The notes beneath the pieces are model-generated. The model did not search any database. It had not been told where the DNA came from and worked only from the letters and a program-made list of their open reading frames with translations. A program made the position numbers and the translations under genes. From positions 1 to 15,899 of the forward strand of contig CAKUJB010000031.1 in the NCBI GenBank assembly GCA_934661165.1: a DNA stretch of 15,899 nucleotides. The letters are read 5' to 3'. Numbering within the stretch: the stretch's first letter is position 1; each line of letters starts with the position of its first letter. The DNA is from an uncultured Microbacteriaceae bacterium. Its GTDB lineage: Bacteria; Actinomycetota; Actinomycetes; Actinomycetales; Microbacteriaceae. Positions 1 through 8,153 of the stretch are shown here, one piece after another.

Positions 1-2019
1 GTCGTCGGGAAGTTCGTCGAGTTCTACGGTGCCGGCGTCGGCGCGGTGCCGCTCGCGAACCGCGCGACGATCGGCAACATGTCGCCCGAGTTCGGCTCGA
101 CCGCCGCGATGTTCCCCATCGACGACGTGACCCTCGACTACCTGCGCCTGACAGGCCGGGACGAGGAGGCGGTAGCGCTCGTCGAGGCGTACGCGAAGGA
201 GCAGCAGCTCTGGCACGACCCGAGCCGTGACATCCACTACAGCGAGTACCTCGAGCTCGACCTCGGCACCGTCGTGCCATCGATCGCGGGCCCGAAGCGT
301 CCGCAGGACCGCATTCTGCTGTCCAAGGCGAAGGAGCAGTTCGAGACGGACATCCTCTCGTACGCGACGCAGACGGTCTCCGATGACATCACCGACCTCC
401 AGGGCAAGCACTCCTTCCCCGCGTCGGACCCCGGTCCGGTCCCCGGCGAGGAGGACCCCGACACGCGGGAGGTGCACATCGCGAGCGCATGCACCGCTGC
501 CGCGTCGAACCCGATCAAGGTGACGACGCCCGACGGCACCCGCTACCTGCTCGACCACGGTGCGGTCACGCTGGCCGCGATCACCTCGTGCACGAATACC
601 TCGAACCCCTCGGTCATGATGGCCGCGGGCCTCCTCGCGAAGAAGGCGGTCGAGAAGGGGCTCGGGACGAAGCCGTGGGTGAAGACCACGCTCGGCCCGG
701 GGTCGAAGGTCGTCACCGACTACTACGAGAAGTCGGGGCTCGACAAGTCACTCGAGGCGCTTGGCTTCTACACCGTCGGCTACGGCTGCACGATCTGCAT
801 CGGCAACTCGGGACCGCTCATCACCGAGGTGTCGGAGGCGGTCAGCAAGAACGATCTCGCCGTCACCGCGGTGCTCTCCGGCAACCGGAACTTCGAGGGC
901 CGGATCAGCCCCGAGGTGAAGATGAACTACCTCGCGTCGCCGCCGCTCGTCGTCGCCTACGCGCTCGCCGGGTCGATGCACTTCGACTTCGAGACCGACC
1001 CGCTCGGCCAGGACCAGGACGGCGCCGACGTCTTCCTCAAGGACATCTGGCCGTCGCCGGAGGAGGTCCAGGCGGTCATCAGCTCGTCGATCTCTCGCGA
1101 GCAGTTCATCAAGCAGTACGCCACCGTCTTCGACGGCGACGACCGCTGGCGGAACCTGCCGACGCCCGAGGGCCCCATCTTCGAGTGGGAGGACACCTCG
1201 ACCTACGTCCGCAAGCCCCCGTACTTCGACGGGATGACCCTTGAGCTCACGCCGGTGTCCGACATCTCGGGCGCGCGGGTCATGGCGACGCTCGGGGACT
1301 CGGTCACCACCGACCACATCAGCCCGGCCGGCAACATCAAGGCGGGCACGCCCGCCGCGCAGTACCTCGAGGCGCACGGTGTCGAGCGCAAGGACTACAA
1401 CTCGTTCGGCTCGCGCCGTGGCAACCACGAGGTGATGATCCGCGGCACGTTCGCGAACATCCGACTCAAGAACCAGCTCGTCGCCGCGGTCAACGGCGGC
1501 AATGTCGTCGAGGGTGGCTACACGCGCGACTTCACCCAGCCGGGCGGCCCGCAGGCGTACATCTACGACGCGTGCATGAACTACCAGGAGCAGGGCACCC
1601 CACTCGTCGTCTTCGGCGGCAAGGAGTACGGCTCCGGCTCGTCGCGCGACTGGGCGGCGAAGGGCACGAGCCTGCTCGGCGTCAAGGCGGTCATCACTGA
1701 GAGCTTCGAGCGCATTCACCGCTCGAACCTCATCGGCATGGGCGTCGTCCCGCTGCAGTTCCCGGAGGGTCAGTCCTGGGAGTCGCTGGGCCTGGACGGC
1801 ACCGAGATCGTCTCGATCACGGGCCTCGAGCAGCTCAACGACGGCGTCACCCCGGAGACCGTGCGCGTCACGGCGGCACCGAGCGAGTTCTCGGCGCCGG
1901 GCAAGCCGGTCGTCGAGTTCGACGCGGTCGTGCGCATCGACACCCCTGGGGAGGCGGACTACTACCGCAACGGCGGCATCCTGCAGTACGTGCTGCGCTC
2001 GCTCGTGAGGGCAGCCTGA
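1..2019 (+). CDS. acnA: Aconitate hydratase, C-terminal part (5' end outside window)
   Basis: Aconitase interconverts citrate and isocitrate in the cytosolic TCA cycle using a [4Fe-4S] cluster. The frame is open from base 1, so the gene begins upstream; the GTG at 46 is internal, since the bases before it encode normal aconitase sequence (GKFVEFYGAGV). About 672 residues are present of a family length near 900. All three cluster cysteines are visible: TSCTNTSNPS (Cys codon 589-591) and YGCTICIGNSGP (Cys codons 787-789 and 796-798). The C-terminal swivel domain follows, with GDSVTTDHISPAG and the YGSGSSRDWAAKG loop whose Ser/Arg contact substrate. The spacing of the motifs matches the AcnA/IRP type rather than AcnB. 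It ends with TGA 14 nt before dxs on the same strand, so co-transcription is likely. The product call is secure; the start and any upstream regulation are out of view. Confidence 0.97.
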   Translation, partial: VVGKFVEFYGAGVGAVPLANRATIGNMSPEFGSTAAMFPIDDVTLDYLRLTGRDEEAVALVEAYAKEQQLWHDPSRDIHYSEYLELDLGTVVPSIAGPKRPQDRILLSKAKEQFETDILSYATQTVSDDITDLQGKHSFPASDPGPVPGEEDPDTREVHIASACTAAASNPIKVTTPDGTRYLLDHGAVTLAAITSCTNTSNPSVMMAAGLLAKKAVEKGLGTKPWVKTTLGPGSKVVTDYYEKSGLDKSLEALGFYTVGYGCTICIGNSGPLITEVSEAVSKNDLAVTAVLSGNRNFEGRISPEVKMNYLASPPLVVAYALAGSMHFDFETDPLGQDQDGADVFLKDIWPSPEEVQAVISSSISREQFIKQYATVFDGDDRWRNLPTPEGPIFEWEDTSTYVRKPPYFDGMTLELTPVSDISGARVMATLGDSVTTDHISPAGNIKAGTPAAQYLEAHGVERKDYNSFGSRRGNHEVMIRGTFANIRLKNQLVAAVNGGNVVEGGYTRDFTQPGGPQAYIYDACMNYQEQGTPLVVFGGKEYGSGSSRDWAAKGTSLLGVKAVITESFERIHRSNLIGMGVVPLQFPEGQSWESLGLDGTEIVSITGLEQLNDGVTPETVRVTAAPSEFSAPGKPVVEFDAVVRIDTPGEADYYRNGGILQYVLRSLVRAA

Positions 2020-2033
2020 CGTCCACCTCGTCC

Positions 2034-4010
2034 GTGGATCCCGGTGATCGCGCGAGCCTGCTCGCGTCGATCACCGGGCCGCGCGATCTCGACGCGCTCA
2101 CCGAGGCGCAGCTCGACGACCTCGCGACCGAGATCCGCGCATTCCTCGTCAACGAGGTCGCGCGGACGGGCGGCCACCTCGGCCCGAACCTCGGGGTCGT
2201 CGAGCTGACGATCGCGATGCATCGGGTCTTCGACAGCCCGCGCGACGCGATCGTCTTCGACACCGGGCACCAGTCGTACGTGCACAAGCTCCTCACGGGA
2301 CGGCAGGACTTCAGCCGGCTGCGGATCGAGGGGGGCCTCGCGGGCTATCCGCAGCGCAGCGAGTCCGTGCACGACGTCGTCGAGTCCTCTCACGCCTCGA
2401 GCTCGCTGAGCTGGGCGGACGGGATCTCCCGCGCATTCAGCATGACGGGACAGGGCGACCGCCACGTCGTCGCGGTCGTCGGCGACGGCGCGCTCACGGG
2501 CGGCATGACGTGGGAGGCGCTCAACAACATCTCCGACGACAACCGCCGCGGCCTCGTCATCGTCGTCAACGACAACGGCCGCTCGTACGCGCCGACGATC
2601 GGCGGCATGGCCCGGTTCCTCAACGACGTGCGCACGCGGCGGTCGTACCGCTGGGCGCACAGCTCGTCGAAGCGCTTCTTCTTCGCCTTCGGCGCGCCCG
2701 GCCGCGCCCTGTACCGCGGCATGCGCGGGGCGACGCACGGCTTCCTCTCGCGGCTGACGAACAACGACTCGCTCTACTCGACGCTCGACATCAAGTACCT
2801 CGGGCCCGTCGACGGCCACGATGTCGGCGAGCTCATGCGCGTGCTGCGGCGCGCGAAGGAGTACGGGGCGCCCGTCATCGTCCACGCGATCACGCAGAAG
2901 GGCCGCGGCTACGAGCCGGCGATCGCGGACCGGGCGGAGAAGTTCCACGCCGTCGGCCAGATCGACCCGGAGACGGGGGAGGCGCGCGAGCGCGCGAGCA
3001 CGCCCGGCTGGACGAGCGTGTTTGCGGAGGAGCTCGTCGAGATCGCCCGCGAAGACGACCGCATCGTCGGCGTCACCGCCGCGATGCTCGGGCCGACCGG
3101 CCTCCAGCCTCTCGCGGAGGCGATGCCGGGCCGGGTCATCGACGTCGGCATCGCCGAGCAGCACGCGGCGACCGCGGCGGCCGGCCTCGCATTCGGCGGG
3201 CTGCACCCCGTCGTCGCGCTGTACTCGACGTTCGTCAACCGCGCCTTCGACCAGGTGCTCATGGACGTCGCGCTGCACCGGGCGGGCGTGACCTTTGTCC
3301 TCGACCGGGCCGGCGTGACGGGCCCCGACGGGCCGTCGCACCACGGGCAGTGGGACCTCGCGGTCCTCCAGATCGTGCCGGGCCTCAGGATCGCCGCCCC
3401 GCGCGATGCGATCACGCTGCGCGAGGAGCTGCGCGAGGCGGTCGCCGTGCAGGACGCGCCGACGGTGATCCGATTCCCGAGGGGCGCCGCGATCCAGGAG
3501 ATCCGCGCGGTGCGCCGCACCGAGGACGGCGTCGACGTCCTGCGGGAGGCGGGGCACAAGGATGTGCTCATCGTCGCGGTCGGCGCCTTCGCGGGGCTCG
3601 GTCTCGAGGTCGCGGAGCGGCTCGCGCAGCAGGGGATCGGCGCGACGGTCATCGATCCGCGCTGGGTGGTGCCGACCCGTCCGTCCGTCATCGACTTCGC
3701 GCGCGACCACCGGCTCGTGGTGTCCCTCGAGGATGGCGTCCGCGTCGGCGGCATCGGCACGCGGATCCGGCAGGACCTCCGAGCCGCGGGCGTCGACACC
3801 GGCGTCGACGAGCTCGGACTGCCGGACGAGTTCCTCGAGCACGGCTCCCGCGCATTCATCCTCGAGCAGGTGGGCCTCACGGCGCAGAAGGTCGCGCGCG
3901 ACATCACGGCGCAGGTGCTGGGCCAGCGGCTCCCGGTCGCCCGGCCGCTGCCGGGCGAGGACACGTCGACCATCCCGGTCGTCGCCCCGGCGCCGCAGCC
4001 CGAGGCCTGA
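2034..4010 (+). CDS. dxs: 1-deoxy-D-xylulose-5-phosphate synthase
   Basis: DXS condenses pyruvate and glyceraldehyde 3-phosphate to DXP with thiamine diphosphate, the first step of the MEP isoprenoid pathway. The 658-aa length is normal. Visible landmarks are GGHLG (His48), DTGHQSYVHKLLTGR (His79), the ThDP/Mg motif VVGDGALTGGM at 148-158 with NDNG at 179-182, a central region ending in LGPVDGHD, the catalytic Glu375 in VGIAEQHAA, and the actinobacterial GPDGPSHHGQWDL at 430-442. The C-terminal domain ends near residue 630, followed by a Pro/Ala-rich tail. The start is GTG 2034, because the protein reaches the family's usual N-terminus there (SLLASITGPRDLDALT) and no earlier in-frame start exists after the acnA stop. 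No Shine-Dalgarno is evident before it, so translation may depend on ribosomes leaving acnA. It converges on the membrane-protein gene at 4089-4646. Confidence 0.97.
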   Translation: MDPGDRASLLASITGPRDLDALTEAQLDDLATEIRAFLVNEVARTGGHLGPNLGVVELTIAMHRVFDSPRDAIVFDTGHQSYVHKLLTGRQDFSRLRIEGGLAGYPQRSESVHDVVESSHASSSLSWADGISRAFSMTGQGDRHVVAVVGDGALTGGMTWEALNNISDDNRRGLVIVVNDNGRSYAPTIGGMARFLNDVRTRRSYRWAHSSSKRFFFAFGAPGRALYRGMRGATHGFLSRLTNNDSLYSTLDIKYLGPVDGHDVGELMRVLRRAKEYGAPVIVHAITQKGRGYEPAIADRAEKFHAVGQIDPETGEARERASTPGWTSVFAEELVEIAREDDRIVGVTAAMLGPTGLQPLAEAMPGRVIDVGIAEQHAATAAAGLAFGGLHPVVALYSTFVNRAFDQVLMDVALHRAGVTFVLDRAGVTGPDGPSHHGQWDLAVLQIVPGLRIAAPRDAITLREELREAVAVQDAPTVIRFPRGAAIQEIRAVRRTEDGVDVLREAGHKDVLIVAVGAFAGLGLEVAERLAQQGIGATVIDPRWVVPTRPSVIDFARDHRLVVSLEDGVRVGGIGTRIRQDLRAAGVDTGVDELGLPDEFLEHGSRAFILEQVGLTAQKVARDITAQVLGQRLPVARPLPGEDTSTIPVVAPAPQPEA

Positions 4011-4051
4011 GCCGAAGCGACACACGGCTCGCGGGTCTCGAGTGCTCCCAC

Positions 4052-4128
4052 CGTGCGCAACTAAGGAGATTCGGGGCCATTGGCCGCACTATGCAGTCAC
4101 GTGGCCGGTTTCTCCTTCGTTGCGCACG
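4052..4128. terminator. Long stem-loop between convergent genes, probable bidirectional terminator
   Basis: The 18-base arms 4052-4069 (CGTGCGCAACTAAGGAGA) and 4111-4128 (TCTCCTTCGTTGCGCACG) are inverted repeats matching at 17 of 18 positions. A second short stem inside, GGCCA 4075-4079 with TGGCC 4102-4106, extends the fold and leaves a loop of about 22 nt. It starts 41 nt after the dxs stop. The right arm is coding sequence of the minus-strand gene, whose stop codon (4089-4091) falls in the loop. There is no U-tract on either strand, which is common for actinobacterial terminators. A terminator role is inferred from position. Confidence 0.55.
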
Positions 4129-4646
4129 CCAGTCCGGGCGTCGCGCCGCAGCGCGAGCGATGCGGTCGCCCACCAGGCGAGGCCCGCGGCGAGACCGACC
4201 GCGATCCCGTAGCCGAGCATCGTCGGCAGGAGGCCGATGAGGTCGGCGCCGCCGAAGCTCCACGCGCCCATGACAAGGCCCGAGACGACGATGCCGACCG
4301 CGAAGCCCCAGAGTGCGTGGGCGAGGAGGTGCGCACTGCGGCGCGCGTCGCGCCGGAGCGCGAGGCCGATCGCGAGCGCGACGAGTGCCGCCGGCACGAG
4401 CGCGGCCGCGCCCCACGTCGCCGAGGGCAGCAGCATGAACGCCCACAGTGAGAGCGCACCGAGGAGCACGTCCGGATCCTCGACGAACCCGCGAATGTTG
4501 TCCGGATGCAGGATCCCGCCCGCGAACATGACCAGGAACGGGATGATCGTCAGCGGCAGGAAGACCACCCAGGTCAGCAGCGCCCCCCGGATGAACTCCC
4601 AAGCGGTGAAGGCCATCGGCCGGGCCGCGCTTCTCGGTGAGCTCAT
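4089..4646 (-). CDS. Small multi-pass membrane protein of unknown function
   Basis: I do not recognise the family. The 185-aa product has long hydrophobic stretches at about residues 22-44, 61-97 (probably two helices), 110-130 and 137-165, separated by basic turns (LRRDARR near 98-103, LRRDAR at 166-171), which suggests four to five membrane helices and a short charged C-terminus. The ATG at 4646 is preceded by TAGCGT exactly 6 nt upstream, a good -10 for a leaderless message; an alternative ATG at 4616 (MAFTAWEF) would drop ten residues. It lies 42 nt downstream of the fadB-like gene on the same strand and converges with dxs. Its last codons form one arm of the hairpin at 4052-4128. Reality as a gene is supported by its membrane-protein composition and G/C-rich third positions; the overlapping plus-strand frames look like shadows. 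Confidence 0.75.
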   Translation of the reverse strand: MSSPRSAARPMAFTAWEFIRGALLTWVVFLPLTIIPFLVMFAGGILHPDNIRGFVEDPDVLLGALSLWAFMLLPSATWGAAALVPAALVALAIGLALRRDARRSAHLLAHALWGFAVGIVVSGLVMGAWSFGGADLIGLLPTMLGYGIAVGLAAGLAWWATASLALRRDARTGVRNEGETGHVTA

Positions 4647-4652
4647 GGCTCC

Positions 4653-4658
4653 ACGCTA
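4653..4658 (-). promoter_or_regulatory. Putative -10 element for the small membrane protein gene (leaderless)
   Basis: On the minus strand TAGCGT fits the actinobacterial -10 pattern TAnnnT and is separated from ATG 4646 by exactly 6 nt (GGAGCC), so transcription would start at or next to the start codon. No convincing -35 is seen. The same bases contain GGAG only 2 nt from ATG, too close for a normal ribosome binding site. Confidence 0.4.
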
Positions 4659-4688
4659 GCGGCGCAGCAGCCGTGCCGGCCCGTGCCG

Positions 4689-6854
4689 CTACGCGATCCC
4701 GCGGATCGGAGGTGTGTGGAAGGTGCGCCCTGTCACCCGCTCGGAGGCGCCGACGCGGTCGAGGTACGGCGTCACGCCGCCCATCTGGAACGGCCACGCC
4801 GCGCCCGTGATGACCGCGAGGTCGATGTCCTCGACGGCCCCGACGATGCCCTCGTCGAGGATGCGCTGCACCTCGTCGGCGAGGCCGTCCTCGATCTTGC
4901 GCCGGAGCGCCTCCGCGGTGAACGGCTCCGAGCCGGGGATGCGGTGCTTCGCGACGATCTCCTTGGCGAGCTTCGAGACGCCCTTCACCTCGCCCTTGTC
5001 GTCCTTGTCGACGAGCGCGCCGGTGTCGGCGAGCTCGGCGAGCGCGGGGGAGGAGCGGTACCGGTCGGGGAATGCTCGCGCGTGCGTGTCGAGCACGTGC
5101 TGCCCGACCTTGAGCCCGACGAGATCGAGGAGCACGAAGGGGTCCATCGGGAAGCCGAACGGCCGCTGCGCCTCGACGACGGTGTCGAACGAGGTGCCCG
5201 ACTCGACCGCCTCCATCGCGTCGGAGAAGAGCCGGGTCAGCAGGCGGTTCACGACGAAGCCCGTGCCATCGCCCGTGATGACCGCGGTCTTCTTCAGCTG
5301 CGCGGCGACCGACATCGCGGTGGCGAGCGCCTCGTCCGAGGTCTTCGGCGCGCGCACGACCTCGACGAGCGGCATGATCGCCACGGGGTTGAAGAAGTGG
5401 AAGCCGACGAGTCGCTCGGGGTGTTCGAGCTTCGCGCCGATCTCGTCGACGGAGAGCGAGGACGTGTTCGTCGCAAGGATCGTCTCGGGTGAGACGTGCT
5501 GCTCGATCTCGGCGAAGACCTGCTGCTTGACCGCGGTCTCCTCGAAGACGGCCTCGATGACCCAGTCGGCCTTCGCGAAGTCGGCTTTGTCGGTCGTGCC
5601 GCGCACGAGCGACTTGAGCCGGTTCAGACCGTCGCCGTCGAGTCGGCCCTTTGCGTGGAGCGCGTCGAGTTCGCCGTGGATGTAGCCGATCGCCTTGTCG
5701 ATGCGCGCCTGGTCGAGGTCGGTGATGATGACCGGCACCTGCAGGCGGCGGACGAAGAGGAGCGCGAACTGCTGCGCCATGAGGCCCGCGCCGATGATGC
5801 CGACGAGCTGCACGCGGCGCGCGAGGGACTTGTCCGGCGCGCCCGCGGGCCGCTTGCCGCGCTTCTGCACGAGGTTGAATGCGTAGATCGAGGCGGCGAA
5901 CTGGTCGCCCGCGATGAGCTCGCTCAGCGCGGCGTCCTCGGCCGCGAAGCCCTCGGCCTTCGAGCGCTTCGGCGCCTTCTCGATGAGCTCGAGCGCCCGG
6001 TACGGCGCCTCGGCGACCTTGCCGATCTTCGATTCGAGCGTCTTGCGGGCGATGCCGATCGCGATCGGCCACTTCACGTTGCGCTCCGCAAACCCGGGCT
6101 CGTGCTCCCGCTTCACCTTGATGTCGCCGCCGAGCACGCCGTCGGCCCAGTTGAGCGAGTCCTCGAGGAAGTTGACGGGCTCGAAGATCGCGTCGGCGAT
6201 CCCGAGGCGGTGCACATCCGTGCCGCGCAGCGTGCGCTGGCGCAGCGGGTTCGTGAGGATGACGTTGAGGGCGTTCTCGACGCCGATGAGCTGCGGCAGC
6301 AGCGTCGCGCCGCCCCAGCCGGGGACGAGTCCGAGGAAGGTCTCGGGCAGCGCTGCCGCGGGGATCGCCGTGTTGACGGTCCGGTAGTCGCAGTTCAGCG
6401 CGATCTCGAGCCCGCCGCCGAGCGCGAGCCCGTTGATGAAGGCGAAGCTCGGCACCCCCGTCTCGGTGAGCTTCGCGTACACCCGGTGGCCGAGCTGCGC
6501 GATCCGCAGCGCCTGCTCCTTCGACTCGAGGTGCTCGATCTGGGAGAGGTCGGCGCCCGCGGCGAGGTGGAACGGCTTTCCGGTGACGGCGATCGCGTCG
6601 ATCTCGCCGTTCGCCGCCCGCCCCGTGAGCGCGTCGAGGACGCCCTCGAGCTCGATGAGCGTGACCGGTCCGAGCGTGTTCGGCCGGTTGTGGTCTCGGC
6701 CGTTGTCGAGCGTGATGAGTGCGAGGCGCCGCCCGCTCGGGAGGGCGACGTCGCGCACGTAGGAATGCGTGACGACCTCCTCCGCCTCGGGGCCGAGGAG
6801 GCCCGAGAAGTCGATGCCGTCGTACTGCGCGGAGACCTGCTCGCCCTTCGCCAC
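4689..6854 (-). CDS. fadB: FadB-type multifunctional protein: enoyl-CoA hydratase / 3-hydroxyacyl-CoA dehydrogenase
   Basis: It catalyses the hydration and NAD-dependent dehydrogenation steps of beta-oxidation. The 721-aa product has a crotonase domain (about 40-300) with both catalytic glutamates, Glu150 in GGGLEIALNCD and Glu171 in LPETFLGLVPGWGG, and an oxyanion-hole region HLAAGADLSQ at 96-105. The NAD-binding 3-hydroxyacyl-CoA dehydrogenase domain begins with VGIIGAGLMAQQ at 351-362. Its catalytic pair is His486 (GFHFFNPV) and Glu498 (PLVEVV), 12 residues apart as in E. coli FadB, and a C-terminal dehydrogenase domain follows. I chose GTG 6854 because it lies 2 nt after the thiolase stop, has AAAGGG 6 nt upstream, and the 24 further residues possible upstream would only overlap the thiolase coding sequence. 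The pairing with the thiolase indicates one translational unit. The symbol follows function; substrate chain length is not deducible. Confidence 0.95.
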   Translation of the reverse strand: MAKGEQVSAQYDGIDFSGLLGPEAEEVVTHSYVRDVALPSGRRLALITLDNGRDHNRPNTLGPVTLIELEGVLDALTGRAANGEIDAIAVTGKPFHLAAGADLSQIEHLESKEQALRIAQLGHRVYAKLTETGVPSFAFINGLALGGGLEIALNCDYRTVNTAIPAAALPETFLGLVPGWGGATLLPQLIGVENALNVILTNPLRQRTLRGTDVHRLGIADAIFEPVNFLEDSLNWADGVLGGDIKVKREHEPGFAERNVKWPIAIGIARKTLESKIGKVAEAPYRALELIEKAPKRSKAEGFAAEDAALSELIAGDQFAASIYAFNLVQKRGKRPAGAPDKSLARRVQLVGIIGAGLMAQQFALLFVRRLQVPVIITDLDQARIDKAIGYIHGELDALHAKGRLDGDGLNRLKSLVRGTTDKADFAKADWVIEAVFEETAVKQQVFAEIEQHVSPETILATNTSSLSVDEIGAKLEHPERLVGFHFFNPVAIMPLVEVVRAPKTSDEALATAMSVAAQLKKTAVITGDGTGFVVNRLLTRLFSDAMEAVESGTSFDTVVEAQRPFGFPMDPFVLLDLVGLKVGQHVLDTHARAFPDRYRSSPALAELADTGALVDKDDKGEVKGVSKLAKEIVAKHRIPGSEPFTAEALRRKIEDGLADEVQRILDEGIVGAVEDIDLAVITGAAWPFQMGGVTPYLDRVGASERVTGRTFHTPPIRGIA

Positions 6855-6856
6855 GA

Positions 6857-8059
6857 TCAGCCCTTTCGCCCGTCGTAGTGCGGGTTCTCCCAGATGACGG
6901 AGCCGCCCTGGCCGAGCCCGACGCACATGGCGGTGAGGCCGTAGCGGACCTCCGGGTGCTCCTCGAACTGCCGCGCGAGCTGGATCATGAGCCGGACGCC
7001 GGAGGAGGCGAGCGGGTGGCCGACGGCGATCGCGCCGCCCCAGAGGTTCACCCGCGGGTCGTCATCGGCGATGCCGAAGTGGTCGAGCAGCGAGAGGACC
7101 TGGACGGCGAACGCCTCGTTGAGCTCGAAGAGGCCGATGTCGTCGATCGTGAGGCCCGCCTTGCGCAGCGCCTTCTCGGTCGAGGGCACGGGGCCGAGGC
7201 CCATGACCTCGGGCTCGACGCCGGCGAAGGCGAAGGAGACGAGCCGCATCTTCGTCGGTAGCCCGAGCTCGCGCGCCTTGTCCGCCGAGGCGATCATCGA
7301 GATCGTCGCGCCGTCGGTGAGCGGCGAGGACGTGGCGGCCGTCACGCGCCCGTGGGGGCGGAACGGGGTCTTGAGGTCCCGGATGCCCTCGAGGGTCGTC
7401 TCGGGCCGCATCGTCTCGTCACGAGTCGCGAGCCCCCAGCCGGCCTCCGACTGGATCGCGACGGGGATGAGGTCCGGCTGGATCTTGCCCGCCTCGTACG
7501 CGGCCGCGGCCTTGTGCTGCGACGCGACGGCGAAGGCATCCGCGCGCTCCTTCGTCAGCTGCGGGAAGCGGTCGTGGAGCCGCTCGGCGGTCGCGCCCAT
7601 GTTGAGCGCGTCGGGGGAGACGAGTCCCTCGCTGATGAATCGCGGGTTCGGGTCCGCGTAGTCGAAGTCGAGCGGGTGACGGCCCATGTGCTCGACGCCG
7701 CCGGCGAGCGCGAGGTCGATCGCGCCGAACGCGATGTGGCCCGCGACCGTCGAGACCGCGGTCATCGCGCCGGCGCACATGCGGTCGATCGAGTAGCCGG
7801 GCACCGACTTCGGCAGCCCGGCGAGGATCGCCGCGGAACGCCCGAGCGTGAGCGCCTGGTCGCCGACCTGGATCGTCGCGGCGATGGCGACGTCCTCGAT
7901 GAGCTCCTTCGGCAGGTCCGGGTGGCGCTCGAGGAGGCCGACCATGGCCTTGACGACGAGGTCGTCGGCGCGGGTGCCCCAGTACTGCCCCTTCTCGCCG
8001 GCGCGTCCGAACGGGGTGCGGACCCCATCGACGAAGACGACTTCGGTACGTTCGGCCAC
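6857..8059 (-). CDS. fadA: Acetyl-CoA C-acyltransferase (thiolase)
   Basis: This 400-aa thiolase cleaves 3-ketoacyl-CoA with CoA to acetyl-CoA and a shortened acyl-CoA, the last beta-oxidation step. The acyl-accepting nucleophile is Cys95 (IDRMCAGAMTA). NEAF lies at 314-317, the catalytic His348 in GGAIAVGHPL, and the second Cys379 in AMCVGLGQGG. Length and motif spacing are those of degradative thiolases. The start is GTG 8059, with GGAGG (8064-8068) 4 nt upstream, giving VAERTEVVFVDGVRTPFG, the normal thiolase N-terminus; the 77 extra codons of open frame upstream are Arg/Pro-rich and not thiolase-like. The 3' end lies 2 nt before the FadB-type gene, so the two probably form an operon. A 94-nt gap separates it from the RNase D gene upstream, which may hold its own promoter. 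Confidence 0.95.
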   Translation of the reverse strand: MAERTEVVFVDGVRTPFGRAGEKGQYWGTRADDLVVKAMVGLLERHPDLPKELIEDVAIAATIQVGDQALTLGRSAAILAGLPKSVPGYSIDRMCAGAMTAVSTVAGHIAFGAIDLALAGGVEHMGRHPLDFDYADPNPRFISEGLVSPDALNMGATAERLHDRFPQLTKERADAFAVASQHKAAAAYEAGKIQPDLIPVAIQSEAGWGLATRDETMRPETTLEGIRDLKTPFRPHGRVTAATSSPLTDGATISMIASADKARELGLPTKMRLVSFAFAGVEPEVMGLGPVPSTEKALRKAGLTIDDIGLFELNEAFAVQVLSLLDHFGIADDDPRVNLWGGAIAVGHPLASSGVRLMIQLARQFEEHPEVRYGLTAMCVGLGQGGSVIWENPHYDGRKG

Positions 8060-8109
8060 GATGCCTCCAAGCTCATGAATGCGGCGGGCGCGAGCGAGCG
8101 CCGTGTTCG

Positions 8110-8115
8110 ATGCTA
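8110..8115 (-). promoter_or_regulatory. Weak candidate -10 element for the thiolase-fadB operon
   Basis: In the 94-nt gap after the RNase D gene the minus strand carries TAGCAT, which fits TAnnnT. A transcript from it would start near 8103 and leave a leader of about 44 nt containing the GGAGG ribosome site. No good -35 is visible 17 nt upstream, and read-through from the RNase D gene is equally possible. Confidence 0.25.
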
Positions 8116-8153
8116 TGCCTGGCGGCCTGGGGTCGCGATCCGGCTGTCGGTTC

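Noticed and set aside
1962..4025. 687-codon open frame antisense to dxs
   Set aside because: Composition is Arg/Asp/Val-rich without domains, and it is the mirror of a secure dxs gene in very G+C-rich DNA, where stop codons are rare in shadow frames.
2510..4240. 576-codon plus-strand frame overlapping dxs in another phase
   Set aside because: Almost pure Arg/Ala/Gly/Pro, the usual off-frame reading of a high-G+C gene.
4080..4451. Plus-strand frame starting with TTG 11 nt after an AAGGAG
   Set aside because: The ribosome-site-like AAGGAG is part of the inverted repeat arm, and the product is charged low-complexity sequence antisense to the membrane-protein gene.
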